Made by a program: the position numbers and the translations under genes
Assembly: GCF_003234795.2 (NCBI RefSeq)
Contig: NZ_CP126268.1
Span: 434,001 to 498,000, forward strand
DNA length: 64,000 nt
Source of the DNA: Curtobacterium sp. MCLR17_032
GTDB taxonomy: Bacteria; Actinomycetota; Actinomycetes; Actinomycetales; Microbacteriaceae
Reading direction: 5' to 3'
Part shown: piece by piece, positions 50,033 through 59,336 of the stretch
Numbering within the stretch: the first letter of the stretch is position 1
Layout of the letters: each line of letters opens with the position of its first letter
The notes under the pieces: model-generated
Seen by the model: the letters and a program-made list of their open reading frames with translations, nothing else
The model's database searches: none
Told to the model about the DNA's origin: nothing

Positions 50033-51037
50033 CTAGCCGCGTGCCTTGGCGAGGAGGTCCTCGCGGGGGTCCTCGTCGGGCAGGGCGGCCGCGAGGGCGT
50101 CGAGCGCCTCGCGTGCCTTGTCCGACAGGTGGGACGGGACAGCGACCTGGACGGTGGCGAGCAGGTCGCCGGTGCCGTTCTTGGTCGTGACCCCGCGCCC
50201 CTTGACGCGCAGGACGCGCCCGGACGGCGTGCCCGGGGCGACCCGCAGCTTGACGGTCGGACCGCCGAGCGTGGGGACCTCGATCGTGGCGCCGAGCGCG
50301 GCCTCGACGAACGTCACCGGCACGTCGATCCGCAGGTTCAGGCCGTCGCGCTCGAACACCGGGTGCTTCCGGACGGTGACGGCGACCACGAGGTCACCCG
50401 CCTCACCGCCGTCGGGACTCGGCTCGCCACGCCCGCGCAGCCGGATCTTCTGGCCGTCGGCCACACCCGCGGGGATGCGGACGTTCACCTGCCGGCCGTT
50501 CCCCTGTGCGAGCTTGACGGTGTCGCCGGCGATCGCGGTGGCGAAGTCGAGGGTCGTCGTCGCTGTGACGTCGCGCCCCTTCGTCGGGCCACCGAAGCCG
50601 CGGAAGCCGCCGGTGTTCTGGCCGAAGCCGCCACCGCCGAACATTCCGCCGAGGATGTCCTCGAAGCCGCCGGCACCGCCGCCGCCCTGACCGAACCGGA
50701 CGCGCTGTCCGCCACCGCCCTGGCCGCCGCCGAACATGCCGCCGAAGACGTCCTCGAAGCCGCCCTGGCCGCCCGGACCACCCGCGGTGAAGCGGGCGCC
50801 GGAGCCCATGGCGCGGACCTGGTCGTACTCTGCGCGCTGCTCCTTGTCGGAGAGCACCGAGTACGCCTCGCTCAGTTCCTTGAACTTCGCCTCGGCGGCC
50901 GCATCACCCGGGTTGGAGTCCGGGTGGTACTGCCGCGCGAGCTTCCGGTACGTCTTCTTGAGCTCAGCTTCGGATGCGTCCTTCGACACTCCGAGCACGG
51001 CGTAGAAGTCCTTGTCGAACCAGTCCTGACTGGCCAC
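50033..51037 (-). CDS. dnaJ: DnaJ-type co-chaperone without zinc finger
   Basis: A 334-aa J-domain protein. The J domain (about 8-75) has the HPD motif in RQYHPDSNPGD; a Gly/Phe-rich region (about 85-150) follows, with GGFEDVFGGMFGGG and GGFEDILGGMFGGG repeats; the rest is a two-part substrate-binding domain. No CxxCxGxG zinc finger and indeed no cysteine is present, so it is CbpA/DnaJ2-like though it sits in the dnaK operon. It should stimulate DnaK ATPase activity. GGGAGG precedes the ATG. Confidence 0.9.
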   Translation of the reverse strand: MASQDWFDKDFYAVLGVSKDASEAELKKTYRKLARQYHPDSNPGDAAAEAKFKELSEAYSVLSDKEQRAEYDQVRAMGSGARFTAGGPGGQGGFEDVFGGMFGGGQGGGGQRVRFGQGGGGAGGFEDILGGMFGGGGFGQNTGGFRGFGGPTKGRDVTATTTLDFATAIAGDTVKLAQGNGRQVNVRIPAGVADGQKIRLRGRGEPSPDGGEAGDLVVAVTVRKHPVFERDGLNLRIDVPVTFVEAALGATIEVPTLGGPTVKLRVAPGTPSGRVLRVKGRGVTTKNGTGDLLATVQVAVPSHLSDKAREALDALAAALPDEDPREDLLAKARG

Positions 51038-51067
51038 GGCTCACCTCCCTTCTTTCGTCGCCGGCGC

Positions 51068-51724
51068 TCAGGCCGGGACCGCCACCGCGACCTTGGCGGC
51101 ACGGATGACGCGGTCGCCGAGCTTGTAGCCCGGCTCCACGACGTCCGCCACGGTCTGGCTGGTGGCGCCCGGCGTGGGCAGCTGGACGATGGCCTCGTGC
51201 ACGTTCGGGTCGAAGGACTCGCCCTTCTCACCGATCTGCACGAGCTTGAACCGGTCGAAACCGCCGCGGATCTTCTGCGCGATGACGTGCATCGGTCCGT
51301 CGGTCAGGTCACCGTGCGCCTCGGCACGGTTCAGGTCGTCGAGGGCGGGGAGCAGTGCCCGCACGACCTCGGCGATGACGACCTCGCGGTTGGCGTCCCG
51401 GTCACGCTCGACGCGCTTCCGGAAGTTCACCAGCTCGGCCTGCGCACGGAGCATGTCCGTCCGCATCTCGGCGACCAGGTCGCGGTCGGACGGCGAGAGC
51501 CGGTCCTCGGCGATGCCGGAGGCGGCATCGGCGAGGAGGGCTTCGTCCTCCGGGCTGAGGTCGTCGGCTGGGCCACCGGCCGCGGGGCCGTCGACCGGGA
51601 CCTCGACGTCGGGCCCCTCGGCCTCGATGAGGTCCTCGGGCTCGGTCGCGTTGGTGGCGTCGCCCTCGACCTGCGGGTCCTGGGCGTCGTCGACGTTGCC
51701 GTTGTCGTTGTTCGGGTCAGCCAT
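51068..51724 (-). CDS. grpE: Nucleotide exchange factor GrpE
   Basis: A 218-aa protein. A long acidic, low-complexity N-terminus (about 1-80, Asp/Glu/Ala-rich) precedes the coiled-coil (LRAQAELVNFRKRVERDRDA) and the C-terminal beta domain with FDPNVHEAIVQLPT, VADVVEPGYKLGDRVIRAAKVAVA, the family signature. GrpE drives ADP release from DnaK. Only 3 nt separate it from the dnaK stop. Confidence 0.94.
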   Translation of the reverse strand: MADPNNDNGNVDDAQDPQVEGDATNATEPEDLIEAEGPDVEVPVDGPAAGGPADDLSPEDEALLADAASGIAEDRLSPSDRDLVAEMRTDMLRAQAELVNFRKRVERDRDANREVVIAEVVRALLPALDDLNRAEAHGDLTDGPMHVIAQKIRGGFDRFKLVQIGEKGESFDPNVHEAIVQLPTPGATSQTVADVVEPGYKLGDRVIRAAKVAVAVPA

Positions 51725-51727
51725 CGG

Positions 51728-53593
51728 TTACTTCTTGTCCTTGTCGTCCTCGTCGTCCACGACCTCGGCGTCGACGATGTCCTCGTCGTCACCGGCGGCC
51801 TGGCCTTCGGCGCCCGACTCCGGACCGGCGGCAGCGGCCGACTGGTCCTGCGCGTAGATGGCCTGGCCGATCTTGCCCTGGGACTCGTTGAGCTTGTCGA
51901 AGGCGGTCTTCACCGCGTCGTCGTCGTCACCCGCGAGGGCCGACTTCAGCGCGTCGACGTCGGCCTGCACCTCGGACTTGACGTCCGCGGGGAGCTTCTC
52001 GTCGTTCTCCTTGATGAGCTTCTCGATCGAGTAGGCGAGCTGCTCGGCCTGGTTGCGACGCTCGCTGGCTTCGCGACGGGCCTTGTCCTCGGCCGCGTGC
52101 TCCTCGGCTTCGCGGACCATGCGCTCGATGTCCTCCTTCGGCAGCGACGAGCCGCCGGAGATGACCATCGACTGCTCCTTGCCGGTGCCCTTGTCCTTCG
52201 CGGACACGTGCACGATGCCGTTGGCGTCGATGTCGAACGTGACCTCGATCTGCGGGATGCCCGCGGGTGCCGGGGCGATGCCGGTGAGCTCGAAGGTGCC
52301 GAGCGGCTTGTTGTCGCGGGTGAACTCGCGCTCGCCCTGGAAGACCTGGATCGCGACCGACGGCTGGTTCGAGTCGGCGGTGGTGAAGGTCTCGCTGCGC
52401 TTGGTCGGGATCGCGGTGTTGCGGTCGATGAGCTTCGTCATCAGGCCGCCCTTGGTCTCGATGCCGAGCGAGAGCGGGGTGACGTCGATGAGCAGGACGT
52501 CCTTGCGCTCGCCCTTGAGGACGCCGGCCTGCAGCGCGGCACCGACGGCGACGACCTCGTCCGGGTTGACGCCCTGGTTCGGCGACTTGCCACCGGTCAG
52601 CGACTTGACGACCTCGGCCACGGCGGGCATACGGGTCGAGCCGCCGACGAGGACGACGTGCGCGATGTCGTTGACCGACACGCCCGCTTCCTTGATGACG
52701 TCGTTGAAGGGCTTCTTGGTGCGGTCGAGCAGGTCGGAGGTCATCTGCTCGAACTGTGCGCGCGAGATGGTCTCGTCGAGGTTCAGCGGGCCCTCGCTGG
52801 TGAGCGTGAGGTAGGGCAGCTGGATGTTGGCGCTGAGCTGGCTCGACAGCTCCTTCTTCGCCTGCTCGGCGGCCTCCTTGAGGCGCTGCTTCGCGATCTT
52901 GTCCGTGGAGAGGTCGACGCCGTGGTCGGCCTTGAACTTCTTGACCAGGTGGTCGACGATGCGCTGGTCCCAGTCGTCGCCGCCGAGGCGGTTGTCGCCG
53001 GAGGTGGCACGGACCTGGATGGTCGAGAAGTCGTCGTCCTTGCCCACCTCGAGCAGGGAGACGTCGAACGTGCCGCCACCGAGGTCGAAGACCAGGATGA
53101 GCTCGTCTTCCTTGCCCTTGTCGAGGCCGTAGGCCAGCGCGGCCGCGGTCGGCTCGTTGATGATGCGGAGGACGTTGAGGCCGGCGATCTCACCGGCGTC
53201 CTTCGTGGCCTGGCGCTCGGCGTCGTTGAAGTACGCCGGGACGGTGATGACCGCGTCGGTGACGTCTTCACCGAGGTACTGCTCGGCGTCGCGCTTGAGC
53301 TTGCCGAGGGTGCGAGCCGAGATCTCCTGCGGCGTGTACTTCTTGCCGTCGATGTCGGTCGTCCAGTCGGTGCCGATGTGGCGCTTGACCGAGGCGATGG
53401 TGCGGTCGACGTTCGTGACGGCCTGGCGCTTGGCGGTCTCGCCGACCAGGACCTCGCCGTCCTTCGTGAAGGCGACGATCGACGGCGTGGTGCGGAGGCC
53501 CTCGGCGTTCGCGATGACGGTGGGCTCACCGCCCTCGAGCACGCTGACGACCGAGTTGGTGGTTCCGAGGTCGATTCCTACTGCGCGTCCCAT
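51728..53593 (-). CDS. dnaK: Chaperone DnaK (Hsp70)
   Basis: A 621-aa Hsp70. ATPase domain: [33 protein letters not shown] and [17 protein letters not shown]; substrate domain around [18 protein letters not shown]; acidic C-terminal tail [18 protein letters not shown]. It lacks the N-terminal insert of Gram-negative DnaK, as in other Gram-positives. ATG 53593 has AAAGGGAG upstream. First gene of the heat-shock operon, under HspR control via two sites upstream. Confidence 0.97.
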   Translation of the reverse strand: MGRAVGIDLGTTNSVVSVLEGGEPTVIANAEGLRTTPSIVAFTKDGEVLVGETAKRQAVTNVDRTIASVKRHIGTDWTTDIDGKKYTPQEISARTLGKLKRDAEQYLGEDVTDAVITVPAYFNDAERQATKDAGEIAGLNVLRIINEPTAAALAYGLDKGKEDELILVFDLGGGTFDVSLLEVGKDDDFSTIQVRATSGDNRLGGDDWDQRIVDHLVKKFKADHGVDLSTDKIAKQRLKEAAEQAKKELSSQLSANIQLPYLTLTSEGPLNLDETISRAQFEQMTSDLLDRTKKPFNDVIKEAGVSVNDIAHVVLVGGSTRMPAVAEVVKSLTGGKSPNQGVNPDEVVAVGAALQAGVLKGERKDVLLIDVTPLSLGIETKGGLMTKLIDRNTAIPTKRSETFTTADSNQPSVAIQVFQGEREFTRDNKPLGTFELTGIAPAPAGIPQIEVTFDIDANGIVHVSAKDKGTGKEQSMVISGGSSLPKEDIERMVREAEEHAAEDKARREASERRNQAEQLAYSIEKLIKENDEKLPADVKSEVQADVDALKSALAGDDDDAVKTAFDKLNESQGKIGQAIYAQDQSAAAAGPESGAEGQAAGDDEDIVDAEVVDDEDDKDKK

Positions 53594-53631
53594 GGGACTC
53601 CCTTTCGGTAGTGGAGCAAAGTCTGCTCGGA

Positions 53632-53652
53632 CTTGCGTCCGATGGACTCAAC
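53632..53652. promoter_or_regulatory. HAIR-like HspR operator 1, dnaK promoter
   Basis: CTTGCGT, 7 nt, ACTCAAC, 12 of 14 matches to the HAIR consensus CTTGAGT-N7-ACTCAAG. It lies 39-59 nt upstream of the dnaK start. The minus-strand TTGAGT within it could double as a -35 box. Confidence 0.75.
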
Positions 53653-53694
53653 TCTACTCCGGGCTGGCTGGGCGTCAAGGTGGGCAGCTGGGAA

Positions 53695-53715
53695 GTTGCG
53701 CCGAGTCGACTCAAG
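53695..53715. promoter_or_regulatory. HAIR-like HspR operator 2, dnaK promoter
   Basis: GTTGCGC, 7 nt, ACTCAAG: the right arm is a perfect HAIR half and the left keeps 4 of 7 positions. It lies 63 bp centre to centre from operator 1, i.e. about six helical turns. Confidence 0.6.
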
Positions 53716-53744
53716 TGCTGCTCGGTGGTCGCGTCGGCCCCGGA

Positions 53745-54167
53745 TCAGTCGAGCGCCGCGGCGATGTAGGCCGCCAATGCCTCGCCGTACGCGATCGCCG
53801 GGTCCGCCGCGGCGAAGGACCGCTCGACGCCGTCGATCCGGGCGGTGACCGTGTGCACGACCCCTGCCGCGGGCGAGGTCGTCCGGGTCAGTCCGACGAA
53901 CGCGGGCCCGAGCAGTTCGCGGAGCTGGTCCTCGCGCGGCAGCCAGAGCGACTCCTCCGCCGTCACCGAGTCGAGCGCCCACTCCGTCGTCCCGTTGAAG
54001 CCCAAGATGGTGCCGGTCGGGTGGTCGTGACGTTCGACGGTCATCTCGGACACCGTGTAGACGTCCTCGTCGATGCCCGGCTTGTCGATCACGAAGCGGT
54101 CGCCGGTGTCCGGGTGCCAGCGGAGGCCGGCGTCACGCAGGGAGCGGGCGAGTTCGACGCTGATCAT
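53745..54167 (-). CDS. Conserved small protein of unknown function
   Basis: A 140-aa cytosolic protein beginning MISVELARSLRDAGLRWHPD and containing FVIDKPGIDEDVYTVSEMTV, GFNGTTEWALDSV and LWLPREDQLRELLG. I recall similar proteins in Microbacteriaceae, sometimes labelled as a pilus assembly protein, but nothing in the sequence supports that function. ATG 54167 is the natural start. The gap upstream (54168-54463) holds two copies of the CGGGAGGC motif and no gene. Confidence 0.75.
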   Translation of the reverse strand: MISVELARSLRDAGLRWHPDTGDRFVIDKPGIDEDVYTVSEMTVERHDHPTGTILGFNGTTEWALDSVTAEESLWLPREDQLRELLGPAFVGLTRTTSPAAGVVHTVTARIDGVERSFAAADPAIAYGEALAAYIAAALD

Positions 54168-54463
54168 GCGCTCCACCCTGGCACTCGCGGTTCCGTCCCG
54201 GCCGGGAGGCCCGTGGCACGTCAGCCCACACCTCGCGCCCCGTGGACCGCGCGTCCACACCTCGGACCGGGATGCCGGGCAGCCGTACTAGCATCACCGA
54301 GCATCCCCACGTGCGACCGCCCGCCGGTCCGCGTGCGCGACGTGACGACGCCCGGGCGACCGGTGCCGTGCCTCCCGGCCGTGGCCGACGAGGCGGCGGC
54401 GAGTCGGACGACGTCCCGGACCGCGCTCGACGCGGTCCGATCCGCCAGCAGAGAAGGACCCGC

Positions 54464-57106
54464 ATGACCCTCGAACGCGAGGAACTCCGCGACGACTGGA
54501 CCGTTTCGGCGGCCGAGGAGGGCGCGCGTGACGACCTGCCGCAGGCGGTGCGTGGCCGGGTCCTCCCGGCGACCGTGCCCGGTCAGGTGCACACCGACCT
54601 CGAGCGCGAGGGACTGCTGCCGGACCCGACGTTCGACCGCAACGAGTCGTCGACCGCGTGGGTCGGGCAAACCGACTGGGTCTACCGACGGGTCGTCGAC
54701 GTCGACCCACGCGGGTTCGAACGCGTCGACCTGGTCTGCGACGGCCTCGACACGGTCGCCACCCTGACGCTCGACGGCGTGCAGGTCGGGACCACCAAGA
54801 ACATGCACCGTCGCTACCGCTTCGACCTGCTCGACATGACCGACGGGACGAACGCGAACACCGACCGCGAGCTCGAGGTCCTGTTCGAGTCGCCGTACCG
54901 CGAGGCCGAACGGGTCGCCGCCCGCGCCGGCACGATGCCCGGCCCGTACGACGAGCCGTTCCCGTACGTGCGGAAGCAGGCCTCGAACTTCGGCTGGGAC
55001 TGGGGCCTGACGGCGGTCACGAGCGGGCCGTGGCGTCCGGTCGCGATCGAGCGGTGGTCGACGGCTCGGCTGCGGGACGTCCGGCCGCTGGTCGACGTCG
55101 AGGCGGGGGAGGGCGTGCTCGACGCCCACATCGCGTTCGAGCGCTCCGGCATGAACGACCTGGACCAGGACGGCGAGGACGACGACCTGGTGCTCGTCGT
55201 CACGGTCTCGGGCCACGGCACGAAGCAGCGCTCCCGGGTCAACGTGACGCCGAAGGAGGACGAGGCCGTCGTGACGGTCCGGATCCCCGAGGCCGAACTG
55301 TGGTGGCCGCGCGGGTACGGCCCGCAGCCGCTGTACGACGTCGAGGTGCACCTGCAGACGGTCGACGGCGACGTCCTCGACCGCACGTCCTTCCGCACCG
55401 GCTTCCGCTCGGTGCACGTGGACACGGCCGAGGACTCGGTCGGACGGCCGTTCGCGATCCGGGTGAACAGCACCCTGATCGACGTCCGCGGGGTGAACTG
55501 GATCCCGGACGACGTCATCGTCTCGCGCGTGACGAAGGAGCGGTACGCCGAACGGCTCGACGCTGCCGTGGCGCTCAACACGAACCTGGTGCGGGTGTGG
55601 GGCGGCGGGGTCTACGAGTCGCACGACTTCTACCAGCGCTGCGACGAACTCGGGCTGCTGGTCTGGCAGGACTTCCTGTTCGCCTGCGCCGCCTACCCGG
55701 AGATCGAGCCGATCCGCAGCGAGGTCATCGCCGAGGCGCGGGACAACGTCGGCCGGCTGGCCCGACACCCCTCCCTGGTGGTCTGGAACGGCAACAACGA
55801 GAACATCTGGCTGCACGACGCCGACGGGTGGGGCGAGGAGCTCGGCGACCGCGGTTGGGGCCTCGACTACTACCTCGACCTGCTGCCGACGATCGTGGAC
55901 GCGGTCGACCCGTCCCGCTTCTACACCGTGGCGTCGCCGTGGTCGGGGTCGGAGGCGCTCGCCGCGAACGACGTGGACCACGAGACGCACCACTCGTGGG
56001 ACGTCTGGAACCGGGTGTCGGACGAGCACTACCGCGACTCGGTGCCGCGCTTCGTCTCCGAGTTCGGCTGGCAGGCGCCGCCCGCGTGGCGGACGCTCCG
56101 CGAGGCCGTCACGGACGACCCGATGACGCCGACCTCGCCCGGGGTCGTGCACCACCAGAAGGCCGACGACGGCATGGGCAAGCTCGCCCGCGGTCTCGAG
56201 CCCCGGTTCGGCGAAGGCTGGGACGGCGACCTCGACCGGTGGCACTGGCTCACGCAGCTGCAGCAGGCGCGCGCCATCGCGACCGGGGTCGAACACTGGC
56301 GGACGCACTGGCCGCGCACCACCGGCGTCGTCGTGTGGCAGCTCAACGACCTGTGGCCGGTGTCGTCGTGGTCGGCGATCGACTCGGCCGGACGCCGGAA
56401 GCCGCTCGCGCACGAGCTCCGTCGCCTGTACGACGACGTCCTGGTGGCGATCCGGCCGGTCTCGACCGTGGTCACCACGGTCACGCCGCTCGCGCCGGGC
56501 GCGGAGCGCGAGGACCCGACGGGAGGCGCGCACCCGCCGACCGCGCAGCTGCCGGTCCCGCAGTCGTCGGACCTCGACACCCCCGCCTCCCCGGTCGAGG
56601 TCGCCGTCCGATCGGCCCGGAACGGCATCGACTCGGTGGTCCGGGTCCGACGGGTCGACCTCGCCGGGCAGATCCTGGCCGAGGAGTACCTGCCCGTGGT
56701 GCTCGACGGCCCCGGGGTCGCCGTGGTCCGGCTGCCGGCCTCCGTCGGTGTCGTCGCGGACCCGCGGAGTGAGCTGATCGTGGCGGACATGGACTGGCGC
56801 CGTGCGGTGTGGACGCCGGCTCCCGACCAGGACATGCGCTGGCAGCCGGCGCACTACCGCGTGACGGTGTCGGACGAGCCGGACCGCTCCGGCGTGCGGA
56901 TGGTCGTCGAGGCGGAGTCGCTCGTGCGCGACCTGCTCCTGCAGCCGGACCGAGTCTCGCCGACCGGCACGGTCGACCGTGGCTTCATGACGCTGTTGCC
57001 CGGTGAACGGGTCGAGTACCGCGTCGCCGGTGTGACCGAGGCGGACGCGGCGGCACTCACGGCAGCGCCGGTGCTCTGGACGCTCGACCGGGTCCTCGCC
57101 GACTGA
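54464..57106 (+). CDS. Beta-mannosidase, glycoside hydrolase family 2
   Basis: An 880-aa cytosolic GH2 enzyme. Landmarks: WVGQTDWVYRRVVDV and DGLDTVATLTLDGVQVG in the sugar-binding domain; FGWDWGLTAVTSG, typical of mannosidases; RVWGGGVYESHDFYQRCDEL; acid/base Glu in WNGNNENIW (about 441) and nucleophile Glu in RFVSEFGWQAPP (about 531). It should release mannose from beta-mannosides, e.g. manno-oligosaccharides from plant mannan. ATG 54464 with GAAGGA upstream. No transporter is linked. A 16-residue insert near 700 (REDPTGGAHPPTAQLP) includes a CGGGAGGC motif copy in its DNA. Confidence 0.88.
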   Translation: MTLEREELRDDWTVSAAEEGARDDLPQAVRGRVLPATVPGQVHTDLEREGLLPDPTFDRNESSTAWVGQTDWVYRRVVDVDPRGFERVDLVCDGLDTVATLTLDGVQVGTTKNMHRRYRFDLLDMTDGTNANTDRELEVLFESPYREAERVAARAGTMPGPYDEPFPYVRKQASNFGWDWGLTAVTSGPWRPVAIERWSTARLRDVRPLVDVEAGEGVLDAHIAFERSGMNDLDQDGEDDDLVLVVTVSGHGTKQRSRVNVTPKEDEAVVTVRIPEAELWWPRGYGPQPLYDVEVHLQTVDGDVLDRTSFRTGFRSVHVDTAEDSVGRPFAIRVNSTLIDVRGVNWIPDDVIVSRVTKERYAERLDAAVALNTNLVRVWGGGVYESHDFYQRCDELGLLVWQDFLFACAAYPEIEPIRSEVIAEARDNVGRLARHPSLVVWNGNNENIWLHDADGWGEELGDRGWGLDYYLDLLPTIVDAVDPSRFYTVASPWSGSEALAANDVDHETHHSWDVWNRVSDEHYRDSVPRFVSEFGWQAPPAWRTLREAVTDDPMTPTSPGVVHHQKADDGMGKLARGLEPRFGEGWDGDLDRWHWLTQLQQARAIATGVEHWRTHWPRTTGVVVWQLNDLWPVSSWSAIDSAGRRKPLAHELRRLYDDVLVAIRPVSTVVTTVTPLAPGAEREDPTGGAHPPTAQLPVPQSSDLDTPASPVEVAVRSARNGIDSVVRVRRVDLAGQILAEEYLPVVLDGPGVAVVRLPASVGVVADPRSELIVADMDWRRAVWTPAPDQDMRWQPAHYRVTVSDEPDRSGVRMVVEAESLVRDLLLQPDRVSPTGTVDRGFMTLLPGERVEYRVAGVTEADAAALTAAPVLWTLDRVLAD

Positions 57107-57117
57107 CGCTGCTTCTG

Positions 57118-57144
57118 GCATGTGATATCTGAAAGAGGTATGCT
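57118..57144 (+). promoter_or_regulatory. Promoter of the priming sugar transferase with full motif match
   Basis: GCATGTGATAT (57118-57128) is a perfect match to the recurring motif and lies in the -35 area of TATGCT (57139-57144), a good -10 box. No typical -35 is evident, which would fit activation by a bound regulator. Confidence 0.6.
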
Positions 57145-57216
57145 GGCTCCTCGAGCGTCGGTCCGTCCGTCGTTCGCGGCGGCTGGATGACGGGTCGCCC
57201 CAGATCAGGAGGCCCG

Positions 57217-58704
57217 ATGTCCCAGACCCTTCCCCGGTCGACGCGGTCCCGTGCGGTCGCCGTCGTCGCCGCCGCCGCACCCGCACCAGCGCCCGCACCG
57301 GAGCGTCTCGTCTCGGTCCGCTGGGTCATGGCCCTGACGGACCTGGTGGCACTCGTGGTCGCCTTCGCCGCCGCGCACGTCGTGCGGTTCCCGGACGGCT
57401 CGCTGGTGCGTGCCCCCGTCGGTGTCGACTGGCTCGCCGGGCTGGCGACCATCGTGTTCTGGGCGGTCCTGCTCGTGACGATGCGGACGCGCGACCCTCG
57501 TGTCGTCGGGGTCGGCGGGGACGAGTACCGGCGGCTGCTCTTCGCGTCACTGACGGCCGGCGGCACGCTGGCCGTGACCGCGTTCCTGCTCGACCTGCAG
57601 ATCAGCCGCGGGTACGTGGCCGTCGCGTTCCTGCTCGCGTCCCTGCTGCTCGCCGTCAGCAGGAAGGCCTGGCGGACCGCGCTCGTCCGCCGTCGAGCCG
57701 AGGGGCGCCACCTGGTCGACGTCCTGCTCGTGGGCGACCTGGGCGACGTCGAGTACGTCGGGGACCGCATCGAGTCGACGCCCGCGGCCGGGTACCGCGT
57801 GCGGGGTGTGCTCGCAGACGGGTGTCCGGGCGGGCGCTTGGCCCTCAACGGGACGAACCGGGTGCCGGTGCTCGGCGGTGTCGACGACGTCCTCGACGTC
57901 GCGCGGCGGTCCGGCGTCGGGGCGGTCGTCTTCGCCGGCGCGGTCGCCGGCGGACACGAGCGTCTGCGGCGGCTGGGCTGGGAACTGGAGCGCGACGGCG
58001 TCGAGCTCGTCGTGTCCTCGCCGCTCGTCGACGTCGCGGCCGCGCGGGTGCACCACCGAGCCGTCGACGGTCTCCCGCTGATGCACGTCGAGACGCCGGA
58101 CTACACACGACGCCCGAGCAAACGGGTCTTCGACGTCGTCGGCGCGCTGTGCGGGCTGGTGCTGCTGACGCCGGTGGCGGTCGTCGTGGCGGTCGCGATC
58201 CGTCTGGACGACGGCGGGCCGGTGTTCTTCCGCCAGCAGCGCGTCGGGCGCGGTGGCTCGGAGTTCTCCATCCTCAAGTTCCGGACCATGTCCGTCGACG
58301 CCGAGGACCGGAAGGCGCAGCTGCTCGCGGCCAACGAGGGCGCCGGGCCGCTCTTCAAGCTGCAGGTCGATCCCCGGGTGACGCGCGTGGGGTCGTTCCT
58401 CCGTCGGACGTCGCTCGACGAGCTCCCGCAGCTCTGGAACGTCCTGACCGGGTCGATGAGCCTGGTGGGCCCGCGACCGGCGCTCCCGGCCGAGGTCGCC
58501 GCCTACGCGGACCACGCCGAGCGCCGTCTGCTCGTGACCCCGGGGATCACCGGGCTCTGGCAGGTGAGCGGACGGTCGGACCTGGACTGGGCCGAGGGGG
58601 TCCGGCTCGACCTGCACTACGTCGAGAACTGGTCCTTCCTGCACGACCTCGTCATCCTGGCCCGGACGGTGCCGTCGGTCCTCCGGTCGCGTGGCGCCTA
58701 CTGA
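57217..58704 (+). CDS. Priming polyprenyl-phosphate sugar transferase for exopolysaccharide
   Basis: About 495 aa, WcaJ/CpsE-like. Four to five membrane segments in the first 150 residues and a Rossmann-like middle domain are followed by the bacterial sugar transferase domain: KRVFDVVGALCGLVLLTPVA, FRQQRVGRGGSEFSILKFRTM, RRTSLDELPQLWNVLTGSMS, LVGPRPALPAE and GLWQVSGRSDLDW. It should load the first sugar-1-phosphate onto undecaprenyl phosphate. The exopolysaccharide cluster at 34-41 kb has no such enzyme, so this is probably the missing step. ATG 57217 follows AGGAGG. Confidence 0.9.
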   Translation: MSQTLPRSTRSRAVAVVAAAAPAPAPAPERLVSVRWVMALTDLVALVVAFAAAHVVRFPDGSLVRAPVGVDWLAGLATIVFWAVLLVTMRTRDPRVVGVGGDEYRRLLFASLTAGGTLAVTAFLLDLQISRGYVAVAFLLASLLLAVSRKAWRTALVRRRAEGRHLVDVLLVGDLGDVEYVGDRIESTPAAGYRVRGVLADGCPGGRLALNGTNRVPVLGGVDDVLDVARRSGVGAVVFAGAVAGGHERLRRLGWELERDGVELVVSSPLVDVAAARVHHRAVDGLPLMHVETPDYTRRPSKRVFDVVGALCGLVLLTPVAVVVAVAIRLDDGGPVFFRQQRVGRGGSEFSILKFRTMSVDAEDRKAQLLAANEGAGPLFKLQVDPRVTRVGSFLRRTSLDELPQLWNVLTGSMSLVGPRPALPAEVAAYADHAERRLLVTPGITGLWQVSGRSDLDWAEGVRLDLHYVENWSFLHDLVILARTVPSVLRSRGAY

Positions 58705-58729
58705 GGGAGTGCGCGGGGGCGGGCTGGTG

Positions 58730-58777
58730 CAGGCGGGTACACCCTGAACGAACGGTGTCCGTTGCGCCGCCCGCCTG
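58730..58777 (+). terminator. Hairpin after the priming transferase
   Basis: CAGGCGGG (58730-58737) pairs with CCCGCCTG (58770-58777), and TACACC with GGTGT inside. It separates the transferase from tatA. Confidence 0.5.
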
Positions 58778-58882
58778 TGATTCTCCGGCCCCGGCGGTTA
58801 GCATGGGTGGACCGCGGGACACCGCCGCACCGGTCGACGACGACCGGACCACGCGATCAGTCCCAGTACCGAAGGAGTCATC

Positions 58883-59194
58883 ATGTGGCAAGGCCTCACC
58901 GGAATCCACCTGGTGATCATCCTGGGCATCGTGCTGCTGTTGTTCGGTGCGACCAAGCTGCCGGCGCTCGCGAAGGGGCTCGGCCAGTCGATCAACATCT
59001 TCAAGAAGGAGATGGGCACCGACGACCGCAAGGCCTCGACCGCGCCGGACGCGACTGACGCGGCGTCCTACGGTGCGACCGCACAGCAGGCCGCTCCGGT
59101 CCAGCAGCCGGTCGTGAACCCCGGTCCCACGGTGCAGACGAACACGGTGCAGCCGAACACTGTGCAGCCGAACAACGACTCGCGCACCCAGTAG
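58883..59194 (+). CDS. tatA: Sec-independent translocase subunit TatA
   Basis: A 103-aa protein with one N-terminal membrane helix (about 8-24), the Phe-Gly hinge in [17 protein letters not shown] and an amphipathic helix, then a Gln/Pro/Val-rich disordered tail with VQPNTVQPN repeats. TatA forms the pore for folded proteins with twin-arginine signals. tatC is not nearby. GAAGGAG precedes ATG 58883; TAGCAT (58799-58804) may be the -10, giving an unusually long leader of about 75 nt. Confidence 0.92.
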   Translation: MWQGLTGIHLVIILGIVLLLFGATKLPALAKGLGQSINIFKKEMGTDDRKASTAPDATDAASYGATAQQAAPVQQPVVNPGPTVQTNTVQPNTVQPNNDSRTQ

Positions 59195-59237
59195 CGCCTC
59201 CAGACCGCCGATCCATCGGCATCCCGGCCCCGGGACC

Positions 59238-59284
59238 GACAGCCCCCGCGCACCTGCTTCATCGCAGACCGCACGGGGGCTGTC
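59238..59284. terminator. Hairpin after tatA
   Basis: GACAGCCCCCG (59238-59248) and CGGGGGCTGTC (59274-59284), perfect 11-bp arms with a 25-nt loop, 44 nt beyond the tatA stop. Confidence 0.75.
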
Positions 59285-59336
59285 GTCGTCCCGCCCACCG
59301 CCACCACGGGCTGGCCGAGCGGCGCATGATGGCACC

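Noticed and set aside
49460..53611. A 1383-codon open frame on the plus strand opposite dnaK-grpE-dnaJ-hspR
   Set aside because: It is an antisense shadow of high-GC coding DNA: composition is repetitive Asp/Glu/Val/Leu/Arg with no domain, while the minus strand encodes four unmistakable chaperone genes.
53745..54167. Naming this gene a pilus assembly protein
   Set aside because: I recall such a label for relatives, but no pilus-related motif, ATPase domain or tad/cpa neighbour is present.
54221..57298. A 1025-codon open frame on the minus strand opposite the beta-mannosidase
   Set aside because: Low-complexity Arg/Val/Asp-rich translation without motifs; the plus strand holds an intact GH2 enzyme.
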